The position numbers were made by a program, and so were the translations under genes. The notes under the pieces were generated by a model. It searched no databases, had not been told where the DNA came from, and saw only the letters and a list, made by a program, of their open reading frames with translations. A DNA stretch of 44,696 nt from a virus, in IMG/VR virus record IMGVR_UViG_3300012000_000037, positions 1 to 44,696 of that record, one strand, 5' to 3'. Positions 15,572 through 22,679 of this stretch are shown here, piece after piece. Each line of letters opens with the position of its first letter. Position 1 is the first letter of the stretch.

Positions 15572-15832
15572 TCACCTCTTTGCTTTGGAAGCCTCGTATA
15601 CGCGGATCATCTCGTAAAGACCCTTCTTGAGCTTGGGGTCGGCTGTTTTGTTGTAGGCTTCCTTCACTTTTGCGAAAGCTTCCTCTTTCGTTGGAATCAC
15701 CAAATCTTTCTTGTTTAGGGTTTGTTTGGAAATCTCAAGGTACTTGGCCTTCCCTTGGACTTTAGGTTTGCCGAAGTTGCCCGTGTGGCGACCAGTGGTC
15801 CTCAGACCATGGCCATCAGGTTGTTTACTCAT
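15572..15832 (-). CDS. Hypothetical basic protein, 86 aa
   Basis: Starts at an ATG at 15832 that overlaps the end of the previous gene. The N-terminus is Gly/Lys/Arg-rich (GHGLRTTGRHTGNFGKPK), the rest helical and strongly basic, which suggests nucleic-acid or virion binding. No family recognised. Its stop abuts palindrome promoter 3. Confidence 0.65.
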   Translation of the reverse strand: MSKQPDGHGLRTTGRHTGNFGKPKVQGKAKYLEISKQTLNKKDLVIPTKEEAFAKVKEAYNKTADPKLKKGLYEMIRVYEASKAKR

Positions 15833-16055
15833 CCCAATTAATCTCCATCGAGTGTTCTTCAATCAGGTACAACCTGAACGGGCACGAATTGCGACTTTCA
15901 TTGACAAAATTCGCATAGTATTCGATAGCTTCTTCCCTTGTGGGGAAAGACATGTAGCCCAAGACATGGTTTTCTCCGTGTTCATCCTGCGGAGTTCTCA
16001 GATGGCCTTCATCAGAGATTTCCATCCATCTGTATCTCAAAGTTAGTTGATACAT
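15825..16055 (-). CDS. Hypothetical protein, 76 aa
   Basis: The ATG at 16055 gives a protein beginning MYQLTLRYRWMEIS, with a middle TREEAIEYYANFV helix and a short acidic tail. A TTG at 16079 is an alternative start. It looks like a small beta-beta-alpha domain; function unknown. Confidence 0.65.
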   Translation of the reverse strand: MYQLTLRYRWMEISDEGHLRTPQDEHGENHVLGYMSFPTREEAIEYYANFVNESRNSCPFRLYLIEEHSMEINWDE

Positions 16056-16075
16056 GGTAATTGCAGAGCTCTGTG

Positions 16076-16516
16076 TCAATAGGGGCAGAATTCTTCAGTG
16101 GTGAAGCCCTCGCGAGTAGCCACAACTCTGTTGCTTTCACCAAACATGTTTTCCAAGAATGTGGCAGATTGGTTGGATGTCAGGAACTTTTCAATACACG
16201 CTCCGCCTACAATTTTTTCCGATCGAGAATAAAAGACTTCGCAGCCTTCGGGAAATTCCTCTTCATCAAAAGACTCCATCACTTCCATCACGTTTGAGGG
16301 GTCTTCAAAAGAGACGAAACATGGATATCCCACAGAGAAAACACACGGGTCTCCGTCATTGAATGTAGGTGTTGACTGAGTCCAGCTAACAGCCGCGATT
16401 TTCGGATTCTCCCTCCAAAATTCCTGAAAAACCTCGTTCAAAATTCTTGAAAAGTAGTTCTCCAAGACAGACATAGCTTGGTTATAAGAGGTCAAAAAAG
16501 CTTCAACTTTTTCCAT
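16076..16516 (-). CDS. Hypothetical protein, paralogue A of a phage family
   Basis: 146 aa. It shares with the gene at 16873-17346 the pattern FQEFW-x2-NP, AVSWTQSTPTFNDG, CVFSVG and a C-terminal ATREGFTTEEF. The two are old duplicates flanking a DUF6915-like gene. Function unknown. The FNDG-C-FSVG stretch is the best-conserved part and may be a binding surface. Confidence 0.78.
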   Translation of the reverse strand: MEKVEAFLTSYNQAMSVLENYFSRILNEVFQEFWRENPKIAAVSWTQSTPTFNDGDPCVFSVGYPCFVSFEDPSNVMEVMESFDEEEFPEGCEVFYSRSEKIVGGACIEKFLTSNQSATFLENMFGESNRVVATREGFTTEEFCPY

Positions 16517-16876
16517 TTAATCAGATAGGGGGATGAATTTAGATTTTTTGCCGTGCTTCAAAGTACCCGACATCCAGGGTTGGAGAGCCATGTTGTTGAG
16601 GTATCTCTCTACTGTGGGTATGAAACCAAGGTCTTGAATGATGTGGTCTTCAGCCACGTCCCTTGGGGAGTACGTTTTTCCGTCGGAGTTTGTGCGAGTT
16701 CTTCCGAAAACTTTTTCAACAAGGAAACAACCAAAGGAATTGTGAAGCAAGGCTCTGTGTCTCATGTCCGGCACAGACACCTTTGACGAATCGATGAAAT
16801 CATCTATGTCGGAGTAATCCTCGGGGACACCTCCGTACTTTCTGGCATGCTTAATTCCGTGCAAATATGGTTTCAT
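16517..16876 (-). CDS. DUF6915-like protein
   Basis: 119 aa. HARKYGGVPEDYSDIDDFIDSSK, then DMRHRALLHNSFG and NSDGKTYSPRDVAEDHIIQDLGFIPTVERYL match what I recall of the DUF6915 domain (RHRAxxH and HIxxDLGxIP signatures). The role is unknown. The ATG overlaps the stop of the upstream paralogue B. Confidence 0.7.
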   Translation of the reverse strand: MKPYLHGIKHARKYGGVPEDYSDIDDFIDSSKVSVPDMRHRALLHNSFGCFLVEKVFGRTRTNSDGKTYSPRDVAEDHIIQDLGFIPTVERYLNNMALQPWMSGTLKHGKKSKFIPLSD

Positions 16877-17346
16877 TCGTGATCATACTCCAGAGTATCA
16901 AAACCTTCTCGAGTGGCGATCACCACTACATGGTCGCCAAAAATGGTCTGCAGAGTACTCTCCATGTTAGGAGACTCAAGAATGTTAGAAAAACCTTTGG
17001 TGAATTCTATGTCAAACTTCATTCCGTACTCCCTATTGAACTCTTTATCGAGCATCATCCACGACTGGAAGCATAATACCTCTGGGTTAGACCCTTCGTA
17101 GCAAGAACCTTGTACATCAAGGATTTCCTCCATTTCGTCTGTGTTTAGAAACGTAACATCTCCCACAGAAAACTCACAAGTTTCCCCGTCGTTGAAGTAC
17201 GGAGTGTACTGAGTCCAAGTGACTGCTTTCAAGAATGGGTTGCGGTCCCAGAACTCCTGAAACAGGGACTTGAGAAGGGCCTGGGCCTGTTGGGTGTAAT
17301 CGAGAGTGAGTTTTTCAAATAACTCGTTAAATTCTGAGAGTTTCAT
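16873..17346 (-). CDS. Hypothetical protein, paralogue B of a phage family
   Basis: 157 aa, paralogous to 16076-16516: FQEFWDRNP, AVTWTQYTPYFNDG, CEFSVG and ATREGFDTLEY. It is longer in the middle, with a Met/Phe-rich stretch before the conserved tail. Function unknown. Confidence 0.78.
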   Translation of the reverse strand: MKLSEFNELFEKLTLDYTQQAQALLKSLFQEFWDRNPFLKAVTWTQYTPYFNDGETCEFSVGDVTFLNTDEMEEILDVQGSCYEGSNPEVLCFQSWMMLDKEFNREYGMKFDIEFTKGFSNILESPNMESTLQTIFGDHVVVIATREGFDTLEYDHE

Positions 17347-17367
17347 TTGTTTGCTAGGGTGTTGTAC

Positions 17368-17595
17368 TCAGTACGAGCCTTGTTGGGATTCCAAGGATTC
17401 TTGGCTGAGCAAAGGCTCTACAAGGTCTGGGCAAACTTCAAGGGCAAGCTCCCAGAGCTGAGGCCACTCGGTGCGAAGCAAGCGATTGTAACTATCAATC
17501 CACTCTTCGGTCCCACTCTCTGAGAAGTGGCTGGATATGCGAGAGGCGAATGCGACCTTGTCTTTGTCTGCCCAGTTATTCGGAATCAGTACCAT
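17368..17595 (-). CDS. Hypothetical protein, 75 aa
   Basis: I place the start at the ATG at 17595, 7 bases after AAGGA. The protein is acidic and helical (WIDSYNRLLRTEWPQLWELAL), with a Ser/Gln-rich tail. Its start lies inside the end of the preceding small gene. Not recognised. Confidence 0.65.
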   Translation of the reverse strand: MVLIPNNWADKDKVAFASRISSHFSESGTEEWIDSYNRLLRTEWPQLWELALEVCPDLVEPLLSQESLESQQGSY

Positions 17596-17755
17596 CTGGG
17601 TGTCCTTGTGAAAGAGCAATGATCATTTTGGAAGCGTGGACACAGCCTTCTTGAGTGAAAGCGGAATTGACTAGGCAGCGGCCTGCCAAATCGTAAGAAC
17701 TCCACTTGTTGTCTTCTCCCAGGACAACTGTGAAGGGTAGAGCGGGATCATTCAT
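17576..17755 (-). CDS. Hypothetical protein, 59 aa
   Basis: The frame runs from the ATG at 17755 to a TAA at 17576-17578 and overlaps the next gene by 20 bases. The sequence includes VVLGEDNKWSSYDLAG and ACKMIIAL-like hydrophobic stretches and looks protein-like. No family recognised. Confidence 0.55.
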   Translation of the reverse strand: MNDPALPFTVVLGEDNKWSSYDLAGRCLVNSAFTQEGCVHASKMIIALSQGHPDGTDSE

Positions 17756-17763
17756 GATTGTAT

Positions 17764-18165
17764 CTAGGAATGTCGGGAAATGACATGAACACAGGGAACA
17801 CCTAGCTTTCCAACTTCTTTGCAGTTATCGGGCCTGTCGTCAAATAGAATGACATTGTTCCCGAATTCTCTCATGACTCGCTTAACTTGGTCAACCCTGA
17901 CCATGAAATCAGGTCGAACATCCGTGTTATCTCGGAAGAGCAAAAGATCCGGCCCGAGATTGTGGGTATTGAGCCACTCGAGAGTTCCAGCCCTCAGGTA
18001 TTCCGGGCGGGCAGTTACGATAGCAAACCCTTGGGTTTTTGACATTGACTGAGCGATTCTCAAAATCGGCTCATTGGGCTTCAAAGTTGTGATTTCCCTC
18101 TCGTCTTCGAAAGATTGAGCAGTGAGCGTGTGATCAATGTCGAAGATATAAGTGATATGGTTCAT
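17764..18165 (-). CDS. HAD-superfamily phosphatase (polynucleotide 3'-phosphatase-like)
   Basis: HAD motifs: DIDHT at residues 9-13 (the nucleophile Asp in IFDIDHTLT), TAR in FAIVTARPEYL, and the DDRPDN acid pair near the C-terminus. This short capless form resembles the phosphatase domain of T4 polynucleotide kinase, which removes 3'-phosphates from cut tRNA. A separate 5'-kinase (20657-21109) and RNA ligase (26837-27895) in the window support that reading, but other HAD substrates are possible. Confidence 0.82.
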   Translation of the reverse strand: MNHITYIFDIDHTLTAQSFEDEREITTLKPNEPILRIAQSMSKTQGFAIVTARPEYLRAGTLEWLNTHNLGPDLLLFRDNTDVRPDFMVRVDQVKRVMREFGNNVILFDDRPDNCKEVGKLGVPCVHVISRHS

Positions 18166-18209
18166 GCAGGTTTTTTACTGGGGGTGGCTTAGTATAAAGT
18201 TGAGGAAGC

Positions 18210-18344
18210 CTAGCTCACTGCCAGGGACTGCAGGAAACGAGACCTCCTCTTTTTGGCATTTCTCACTGCCTGGGGCTTTTTCTTCCCCTTCAACTTTCTG
18301 CCCTTGTCTCTCGGGCCAAGTTTCGAGCGAACAGAGCTTTCCAT
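18210..18344 (-). CDS. Small highly basic protein, 44 aa
   Basis: From the ATG at 18344 the protein has about 17 Lys/Arg residues in 44, with clusters KGRKLKGKKK and KKRRSR. The ATG is placed exactly six bases after the -10 of a palindrome promoter, which supports it as a real leaderless gene. A nucleic-acid-binding role is plausible but unproven. Confidence 0.7.
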   Translation of the reverse strand: MESSVRSKLGPRDKGRKLKGKKKPQAVRNAKKRRSRFLQSLAVS

Positions 18345-18350
18345 AACTCT

Positions 18351-18395
18351 ATTTTAGTTCAAGCGGAGGTGGGAGTAAAGGTCGGTTTACCGAAC
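18351..18395 (-). promoter_or_regulatory. Palindrome promoter 4 (leaderless, basic protein)
   Basis: On the minus strand: GTTCGGTAAACCGAC, CTTTAC (18375-18380), 18-bp spacer, TAAAAT (18351-18356), six bases, ATG at 18344. Confidence 0.82.
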
Positions 18396-18605
18396 TCACC
18401 TTCCAATCAAACCTACTAAGTTAATCACCGAACTAATGAGGATCAGGAGAATCACATCGTAGTCTCTGTGCTTCACAAAGTAAGGAAGATTGATTATGCT
18501 GCAGAAGAGTATAACGCACAGACCAGCTTCCTTGGAGACAAACAACAACAAGTACTGTCCGAATATAACCCCAATGTTTCCGAATATTCTAAGACTTTTT
18601 AGCAT
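18396..18605 (-). CDS. Small two-pass membrane protein, 69 aa
   Basis: Two or three hydrophobic segments (IGVIFGQYLLLFVS, LCVILFCSIINL, DVILLILISSVINLVGLIG) with short polar loops indicate an inner-membrane protein. It overlaps the next membrane-protein gene. Function unknown; its stop abuts palindrome promoter 4. Confidence 0.7.
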   Translation of the reverse strand: MLKSLRIFGNIGVIFGQYLLLFVSKEAGLCVILFCSIINLPYFVKHRDYDVILLILISSVINLVGLIGR

Positions 18606-18747
18606 CTTTACCCATGAAAGTTAGCCCGAGCATGATCAATGCGAAACCCCAATCAAATCTAGGGTCATAGCTTTCGTACATTGAAACCCCTAGAATCCCT
18701 AGAGATGCGGATAGTATGGCGGAGATCAAAGCATAAGTGTTAATCAT
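18589..18747 (-). CDS. Small two-pass membrane protein, 52 aa
   Basis: The ATG at 18747 has a GAGG Shine-Dalgarno a few bases upstream. The sequence has segments ALISAILSASLGILGVSM and WGFALIMLGLTFMG joined by a short acidic loop, then a Lys-rich tail. It forms an overlapping pair with the previous entry and may function with it. Confidence 0.68.
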   Translation of the reverse strand: MINTYALISAILSASLGILGVSMYESYDPRFDWGFALIMLGLTFMGKDAKKS

Positions 18748-18925
18748 GAGTAACCTCACTGTATAGTATCTCTCCCCACTGTCTCGCCTTATCCAAGGAC
18801 TTTTTGCCCCAAGGTAAGACATGCCATCTGACCTTCTTGTCTTTGTGTAAGATCAGCAACAGAAGCTTTTTCACACGGAATTGTTCTCTGGTTGAGTTTA
18901 CCCCGTGGCCCCCAAAGTTGCACAA
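18740..18925 (-). CDS. Hypothetical basic protein, 61 aa
   Basis: The frame overlaps the nuclease gene's end by 28 bases when read from the ATG at 18925; a GTG start just before KKLLLLILHKDKK would remove the overlap. The tail (WGKKSLDKARQWGEILYSE) looks protein-like. Not recognised, and the start is uncertain. Confidence 0.55.
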   Translation of the reverse strand: MCNFGGHGVNSTREQFRVKKLLLLILHKDKKVRWHVLPWGKKSLDKARQWGEILYSEVTHD

Positions 18926-19794
18926 ATTTTCTTGAATCGGCTCTCTTTGAGGAAGGACCGAAATTCAAGTTGTGTGAAGATCGAGGAGACAGTTGAAGAC
19001 TTCGGAGGGGAGGAAGCGAACCATCGCGCATCTGGAATGTTCGTCTCAAGAGTTACCAATTTAAGATTGTTAAGGAAGACTGAGAACCTCTCTGAAGACT
19101 TTTTGAGAATCTCTGGGTGGGAAATGATCCTGTCAACTAAGCTCCATTCTGGGTTCACCGTGCTGTTTTTACTCTCGTTAATAATTTTAACAGCCGTTTT
19201 CGGGCCAATTCCTTTGATGCCTTGAACGTTATCCGACGAATCCCCGGCGAGTGCCTTGAAGAACTTGACTTCTTCAGGTCCCACACCGAAGTGATTTACC
19301 ACCTCCTCTTCACCAATGATTTCAACCTTCTTAGCTGAGTTGAAAAGGATGATCTTAACTTTGTTGTTGACAAGCTGGAAGAGATCTCGATCACAGGTGA
19401 GGATGAAAATCTCCGAGTAAGCAGGACTGTTCTGACAGATATGTCCAATTACATCATCTGCCTCATATCCCCCAATTCCGATGGGAGTGAATCCCAGCTC
19501 CGGCAAGACTTCCCGAATAAGAAGGCTCATATCCGTCGCGTGAGCAAGGTCAGGAGCACTTCGGTTCGCCTTGTAGCTCTCTGATTCCTGCTTTCTCCAG
19601 TTACCACCTTTGTCGTATACTGGGATAACACAGTCAAAGTTGTGTTTGTCCATAAGGGAAAACAGAGCGTTGAGAAACCCGTAAGTCCCCGTCACCGGCA
19701 TTCCGTAGGAAGTAGTCATCTCTCCTGCCGCCCTTAGAAGGGCAGACCTCGACCTGTGGAACAGAGCGTTGCTATCAATCAGAAGAAGCTTCAT
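18898..19794 (-). CDS. 5'-3' exonuclease / FEN-type nuclease (T4 RNase H-like)
   Basis: 298 aa. Acidic metal-binding motifs LLIDSNALFHR, YEADDVIGHI and LTCDRDLFQLV are followed by the helix-three-turn-helix GDSSDNVQGIKGIGPKTA, all characteristic of Pol I 5'-nuclease-domain proteins. In T4-type replication this enzyme removes RNA primers from Okazaki fragments. It overlaps the upstream phosphatase by 4 bases. Confidence 0.92.
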   Translation of the reverse strand: MKLLLIDSNALFHRSRSALLRAAGEMTTSYGMPVTGTYGFLNALFSLMDKHNFDCVIPVYDKGGNWRKQESESYKANRSAPDLAHATDMSLLIREVLPELGFTPIGIGGYEADDVIGHICQNSPAYSEIFILTCDRDLFQLVNNKVKIILFNSAKKVEIIGEEEVVNHFGVGPEEVKFFKALAGDSSDNVQGIKGIGPKTAVKIINESKNSTVNPEWSLVDRIISHPEILKKSSERFSVFLNNLKLVTLETNIPDARWFASSPPKSSTVSSIFTQLEFRSFLKESRFKKICATLGATG

Positions 19795-20510
19795 TTCTCA
19801 GAGAATTGGACGTAGTAGTTTTGAGTGACATTGTAAGCAGTCAGCTTTCCGCCGCGACTGAAAAAAGCTGCCGTGTCAAGGTTCACCCTATCCGGATGAA
19901 TGTCGGGTTTGAAGCTCTTTTGGGGAGTGTGACCATGAAACACCCGCTTCAGGTTTGGATTCCACTTTTGAAAGTCAGGGCCGTGTTCAAGAAAAACCCC
20001 CCTTATCCATAGAAGGTTGTTTGCCTGCCCTGCAATAACACTGTCTCTCGGGTCATGTCCGGGGTAGATGCCAGCATGGATGAACATGTTCTCTCCAATT
20101 ACCATGTATACGGGTAACTGCTTCATCCAATCAAGGAACTGGAGCATTTCCTCATAAGCCTCACCGTTGCCCCCATTTTTCCGCCAAATGTTGTAACTTT
20201 CCGACCACATGTTATTGTATTCTCTCACAGCGTCTATGAACATGGCTTCATGGTTGCCTTTGAGAGCGTAAAAACTTTGAAGTCCGAATCTCTCAGGATC
20301 CTGACACCTGAGGTAGCAGGATTCTAGAACTGGGATGTCGTCCCCCCCTCTGTCTATCATGTCGCCGAGGATCACAACTGTCGCCTCTGAACCGTCAACC
20401 CATTCCAGAAATTGCCGGAATGGGCCCCATGTAGCGTGGATGTCACCAACGGCTATAACATCGCCTTTGTTGATTGTGTTTTTCATGTGTTCTGATATGA
20501 TCTTAGTCAC
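19791..20510 (-). CDS. Serine/threonine-type metallophosphatase (lambda PP-like)
   Basis: PPP-family motifs: GDIHATW (about residue 22), GDMIDRGGDD (about 49), KGNHEAM (about 85), and VFHGHTPQ near the C-terminus. It starts with GTG at 20510, 7 bases after a strong AGGAGG, so the non-ATG start is well supported. Related phage enzymes dephosphorylate proteins; a diadenosine tetraphosphatase-like activity is also possible. Confidence 0.9.
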   Translation of the reverse strand: MTKIISEHMKNTINKGDVIAVGDIHATWGPFRQFLEWVDGSEATVVILGDMIDRGGDDIPVLESCYLRCQDPERFGLQSFYALKGNHEAMFIDAVREYNNMWSESYNIWRKNGGNGEAYEEMLQFLDWMKQLPVYMVIGENMFIHAGIYPGHDPRDSVIAGQANNLLWIRGVFLEHGPDFQKWNPNLKRVFHGHTPQKSFKPDIHPDRVNLDTAAFFSRGGKLTAYNVTQNYYVQFSEK

Positions 20511-20522
20511 CTTGTTGCCTCC

Positions 20523-20630
20523 TCATTCTTGACTGCATCCGCAATACTGCGGAGCGCAATTCCTTGTTCGTTGATTCAAGCATCTGCAGCAATTCTCTTT
20601 CTCTTGGTACGGGATTGGGTATTGAATCAC
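20523..20630 (-). CDS. Tiny cysteine-rich putative zinc-binding protein, 35 aa
   Basis: Read from a GTG at 20630, this frame has six Cys in the last 22 residues: a CCRC cluster, then C-A-P-Q-Y-C-G-C. That spacing suits a zinc knuckle. Its stop overlaps the AGGAGG of the phosphatase gene, so coupling is possible. No Shine-Dalgarno of its own is seen. A competing short frame in the same region begins MLESTNKELRS, so only one is likely real. Confidence 0.4.
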   Translation of the reverse strand: MIQYPIPYQEKENCCRCLNQRTRNCAPQYCGCSQE

Positions 20631-20656
20631 TTTGATGTCAGAGGGGCAAGTCAGTC

Positions 20657-21109
20657 TCAGGAAAAGACCAAGACTTCCGAAAAACCTTCGCTGTGTATCC
20701 CGGGGAGAGAAGCCTGGAGCTTTGTGTGCATACGCTCAATAACCTCATAGGGAACTTTACGTTCCCTTTCGGAATTCTGTTGGAGACAGACTTCCAGGGG
20801 TTGATTGATTACAACAGCTGTAACTTCCTTGTAACCGAAAGACCCGAGCATTATTCTTGCTGTCTTTCTGTATTTTGCCAGATAGTGGGTCCCATCCATG
20901 ACAATAGTCTTGCCTTTATTTTCAGATATCAACTCTTTCATCCTCTTTTCGATGTCCAAGTAGACACCCTGAATGTCTGCGTCCCCATACAGTTCCTCTC
21001 TGATGTTGTCACCAGATACCACAACAAGGTCAGGGAACTGCTCTTTCAGGTGAGACACGTAGGTGGACTTCCCAGATCCTGGAGCTCCCACCATGACAAA
21101 AGCTTTCAT
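20657..21109 (-). CDS. Polynucleotide kinase-like P-loop kinase (AAA_33)
   Basis: 150 aa. A P-loop (GAPGSGKSTYVSHL, residues 8-21), the SGDNIREELYGD loop and VMDGTHYLAKYRKTARIML give the pattern of T4 Pnk 5'-kinase domains. The protein lacks a phosphatase domain, which a separate HAD gene may supply. The ATG is exactly six bases after a -10, so a leaderless mRNA is predicted. A likely role is 5'-end repair of cut tRNA before ligation. Confidence 0.85.
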   Translation of the reverse strand: MKAFVMVGAPGSGKSTYVSHLKEQFPDLVVVSGDNIREELYGDADIQGVYLDIEKRMKELISENKGKTIVMDGTHYLAKYRKTARIMLGSFGYKEVTAVVINQPLEVCLQQNSERERKVPYEVIERMHTKLQASLPGIHSEGFSEVLVFS

Positions 21110-21115
21110 AGTTTA

Positions 21116-21158
21116 ATTATAGACCGGTTTCGTTGAAAAGGCAAGTTCGGATTACCGA
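21116..21158 (-). promoter_or_regulatory. Palindrome promoter 5 (leaderless, polynucleotide kinase)
   Basis: On the minus strand: TCGGTAATCCGAA, variant -35 CTTGCC (21140-21145), 18-bp spacer, TATAAT (21116-21121), six bases, ATG at 21109. The dyad overlaps the last codons of the upstream gene. Confidence 0.8.
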
Positions 21159-21376
21159 CTCTTGGTGGATTGAAGCCAGAAGCGGTATTCGTCAAACCAC
21201 TCCTGCAAAGGGTCCTCGTTGATTACATCTCCGTCCCGCAACAAATATAATTCCACCACCTTGGCAATTTCTTGGAACTCTAGTTCATCCCAAGGCAAAG
21301 TTGTATGAATCTTGAGGCCAGGGTGTTTCTGAAGGATCTTGTGTAGTTTCTTTTGTATGGTTACAAGTTTTGACAC
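21152..21376 (-). CDS. Hypothetical protein, 74 aa
   Basis: A helical acidic protein (LPWDELEFQEIAKVVELYLL, then DPLQEWFDEYRFWL). Its start lies about 90 bases inside the preceding gene's C-terminal coding region, an unusually long overlap, so a later start or a shorter upstream protein is possible. Not recognised. Confidence 0.55.
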   Translation of the reverse strand: MSKLVTIQKKLHKILQKHPGLKIHTTLPWDELEFQEIAKVVELYLLRDGDVINEDPLQEWFDEYRFWLQSTKSR

Positions 21377-21878
21377 CGTTGAGTTCCTCCTGGACTAATT
21401 GGGTTGCTAAACGTGCACAATAATCTCTTTTATAGTACTCGCGAAAAGAACTAAATCCCTCTTGAATGTAAGACTCCCTCAAGCTGGTACTTGAGCAGAT
21501 TCTCTCGTTCAAGTGGAAGTCTAAGCCGAAGGCTTCTGACATTTCTTCCGCAAGAAGAACCTGGTCTTCTCCCCATACCAGTAAAACCTTCTCTTCGGAG
21601 CCTTTGTTAAGGCAGTTGTGGAGAAAAGACAAAGGAGACTTGAACTTAGAAAAACATACCCTGCCCAGATCTACCCCCTCTTGCCTCAGCAGCACCCGAA
21701 ACAGCAAGACTCTCAAATCCCAACTGTTGTTCCTGTACCCACTGGATACACAGATGTTACAAGATTGAGACCTGAGAAGCATCTCTTTCACAAGGTGCAC
21801 ATGTCCGTAATGCGGTATGTTGAACCTTCCGAAGGTTAGAGATCTGTCGTACAAAACCCCATTCTCAGTGCCAGCCAT
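21285..21878 (-). CDS. Cytidylyltransferase-fold nucleotidyltransferase, copy 1 (NMNAT-like)
   Basis: 197 aa from the ATG at 21878. The fold signature is TFGRFNIPHYGHVHLV (HxGH-type ATP site) with SSTSLRES near residue 135 as the second nucleotide-binding motif. This is the NMN adenylyltransferase/cytidylyltransferase superfamily; in phages it can salvage NAD. It is related to the gene at 31619-32221. The C-terminal 25 residues are polar, overlap the next gene and look poorly conserved. Confidence 0.78.
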   Translation of the reverse strand: MAGTENGVLYDRSLTFGRFNIPHYGHVHLVKEMLLRSQSCNICVSSGYRNNSWDLRVLLFRVLLRQEGVDLGRVCFSKFKSPLSFLHNCLNKGSEEKVLLVWGEDQVLLAEEMSEAFGLDFHLNERICSSTSLRESYIQEGFSSFREYYKRDYCARLATQLVQEELNGVKTCNHTKETTQDPSETPWPQDSYNFALG

Positions 21879-22059
21879 AGCGATCAATATTTTTGAGTAC
21901 CACATCGCTTGCCATGAGACAAGTGAGAAGTTCAGATTCAGCTCGGGCTCTGTCAGTGCGGAGGTACAGAAGATGCCGCTGGAAAGAGCATACGAGGATG
22001 TTGTTGTATATCTTGATGAGGCTCAAAGCCGAAGAGTCACTCTTCTTCATAAGTGACAT
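21865..22059 (-). CDS. Hypothetical basic protein, about 64 aa
   Basis: An ATG at 22059 or 22050 inside the previous gene's tail opens a frame containing KIYNNILVCSFQRHLLYL and RARAESELLTCL. Its stop overlaps the nucleotidyltransferase start by 14 bases. The tight packing on both sides favours a real gene. Not recognised. Confidence 0.55.
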   Translation of the reverse strand: MSLMKKSDSSALSLIKIYNNILVCSFQRHLLYLRTDRARAESELLTCLMASDVVLKNIDRYGWH

Positions 22060-22243
22060 TTTGTTCAATGAGGTCGAAGAAACCGTTTTCCTCCAGGGCA
22101 TTCACAAGGTCTTCGTCTGACAGAGCTTCAACGGTCTGTTGGAGCAACTGAGAGTACACTCTGATGATTTCGCTCACAGGTACAGTGTTGATCGTTCTAG
22201 TTACAATAGCACTAACGATCTCAGGCTTGTTTTGGATTTGCAT
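22037..22243 (-). CDS. Hypothetical acidic protein, 68 aa
   Basis: A helical protein with an acidic C-terminal half (LSDEDLVNALEENGFFDLIEQN). It lies just downstream of the tRNA-Met gene, so it may be translated from the same transcript after tRNA release. Not recognised. Confidence 0.68.
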   Translation of the reverse strand: MQIQNKPEIVSAIVTRTINTVPVSEIIRVYSQLLQQTVEALSDEDLVNALEENGFFDLIEQNVTYEEE

Positions 22244-22262
22244 GTTGTGTAGGGGATAGAGT

Positions 22263-22334
22263 GCTCGTCGAGGGGATCGAACCCACCTTGGACGAATTAT
22301 GAGTTCGTTGCATTCACCAGATTGCTAGACGAGC
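22263..22334 (-). tRNA. tRNA-Met (CAT)
   Basis: 72 bases. A 7-bp acceptor stem (GCTCGTC/GACGAGC), a short D stem, an anticodon stem ACGAA/TTCGT with loop CTCATAA (anticodon CAT) and a T arm with TTCGATC are all present; the T stem has one mismatch. No CCA is encoded. It could be elongator Met or an Ile tRNA whose CAT anticodon is modified. Confidence 0.88.
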
Positions 22335-22363
22335 GTATGCACCTAGCTTCAGGTGCACAGTCA

Positions 22364-22522
22364 TCACATGGATTTATTGGCCTCAGCCAGGTCAAACTTG
22401 GAAAGAGCTGCCAATACATCCGCAGACGTTTCCGCTGCACTCAGATCAAGAAGCAACTGAGCTCCTGTGGGACTCTTCTCTGAGAGACGGGATGCTTTGG
22501 TAAGAAGGGAAATGTTCGCCAT
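22364..22522 (-). CDS. Small protein between two tRNA genes, 52 aa
   Basis: From the ATG at 22522 to a TGA at 22364-22366. The protein is helical (LLTKASRLSEKSPTGAQLLL, then TSADVLAALSKFDLAEAN) with no membrane segment. It lies between tRNA-Arg and tRNA-Met in one transcript. Function unknown. Confidence 0.6.
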   Translation of the reverse strand: MANISLLTKASRLSEKSPTGAQLLLDLSAAETSADVLAALSKFDLAEANKSM

Positions 22523-22553
22523 GTTATGTGGGGTTGAAAAGGCAATTAGCCTA

Positions 22554-22626
22554 CGACCTCTGTTGGATTCGAACCAACGACCGACTGCTTAGAAGGCAGT
22601 TGCTCTATCCTCTGAGCTAAGAGGCC
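22554..22626 (-). tRNA. tRNA-Arg (TCT)
   Basis: 73 bases. Acceptor stem GGCCTCT/AGAGGTC (one G-U), D arm TAGCTCAGAGGATAGAGC, anticodon stem ACTGC/GCAGT with loop CTTCTAA (anticodon TCT), and a perfect T arm GTTGG-TTCGAAT-CCAAC. No CCA is encoded. It reads AGA/AGG codons, consistent with many AGG codons in the phage genes. Confidence 0.93.
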
Positions 22627-22636
22627 TCTCTGTCAC

Positions 22637-22679
22637 AGTATAGGGGGCACTGCAACGAGGTAAAGTTCGGGATACCGCC
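22637..22679 (-). promoter_or_regulatory. Palindrome promoter 6 (tRNA operon)
   Basis: On the minus strand: GGCGGTATCCCGAA, CTTTAC (22660-22665), a 17-bp spacer and TATACT (22637-22642). The predicted start is a few bases before the mature 5' end of tRNA-Arg, so this copy drives a stable RNA. Confidence 0.78.
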
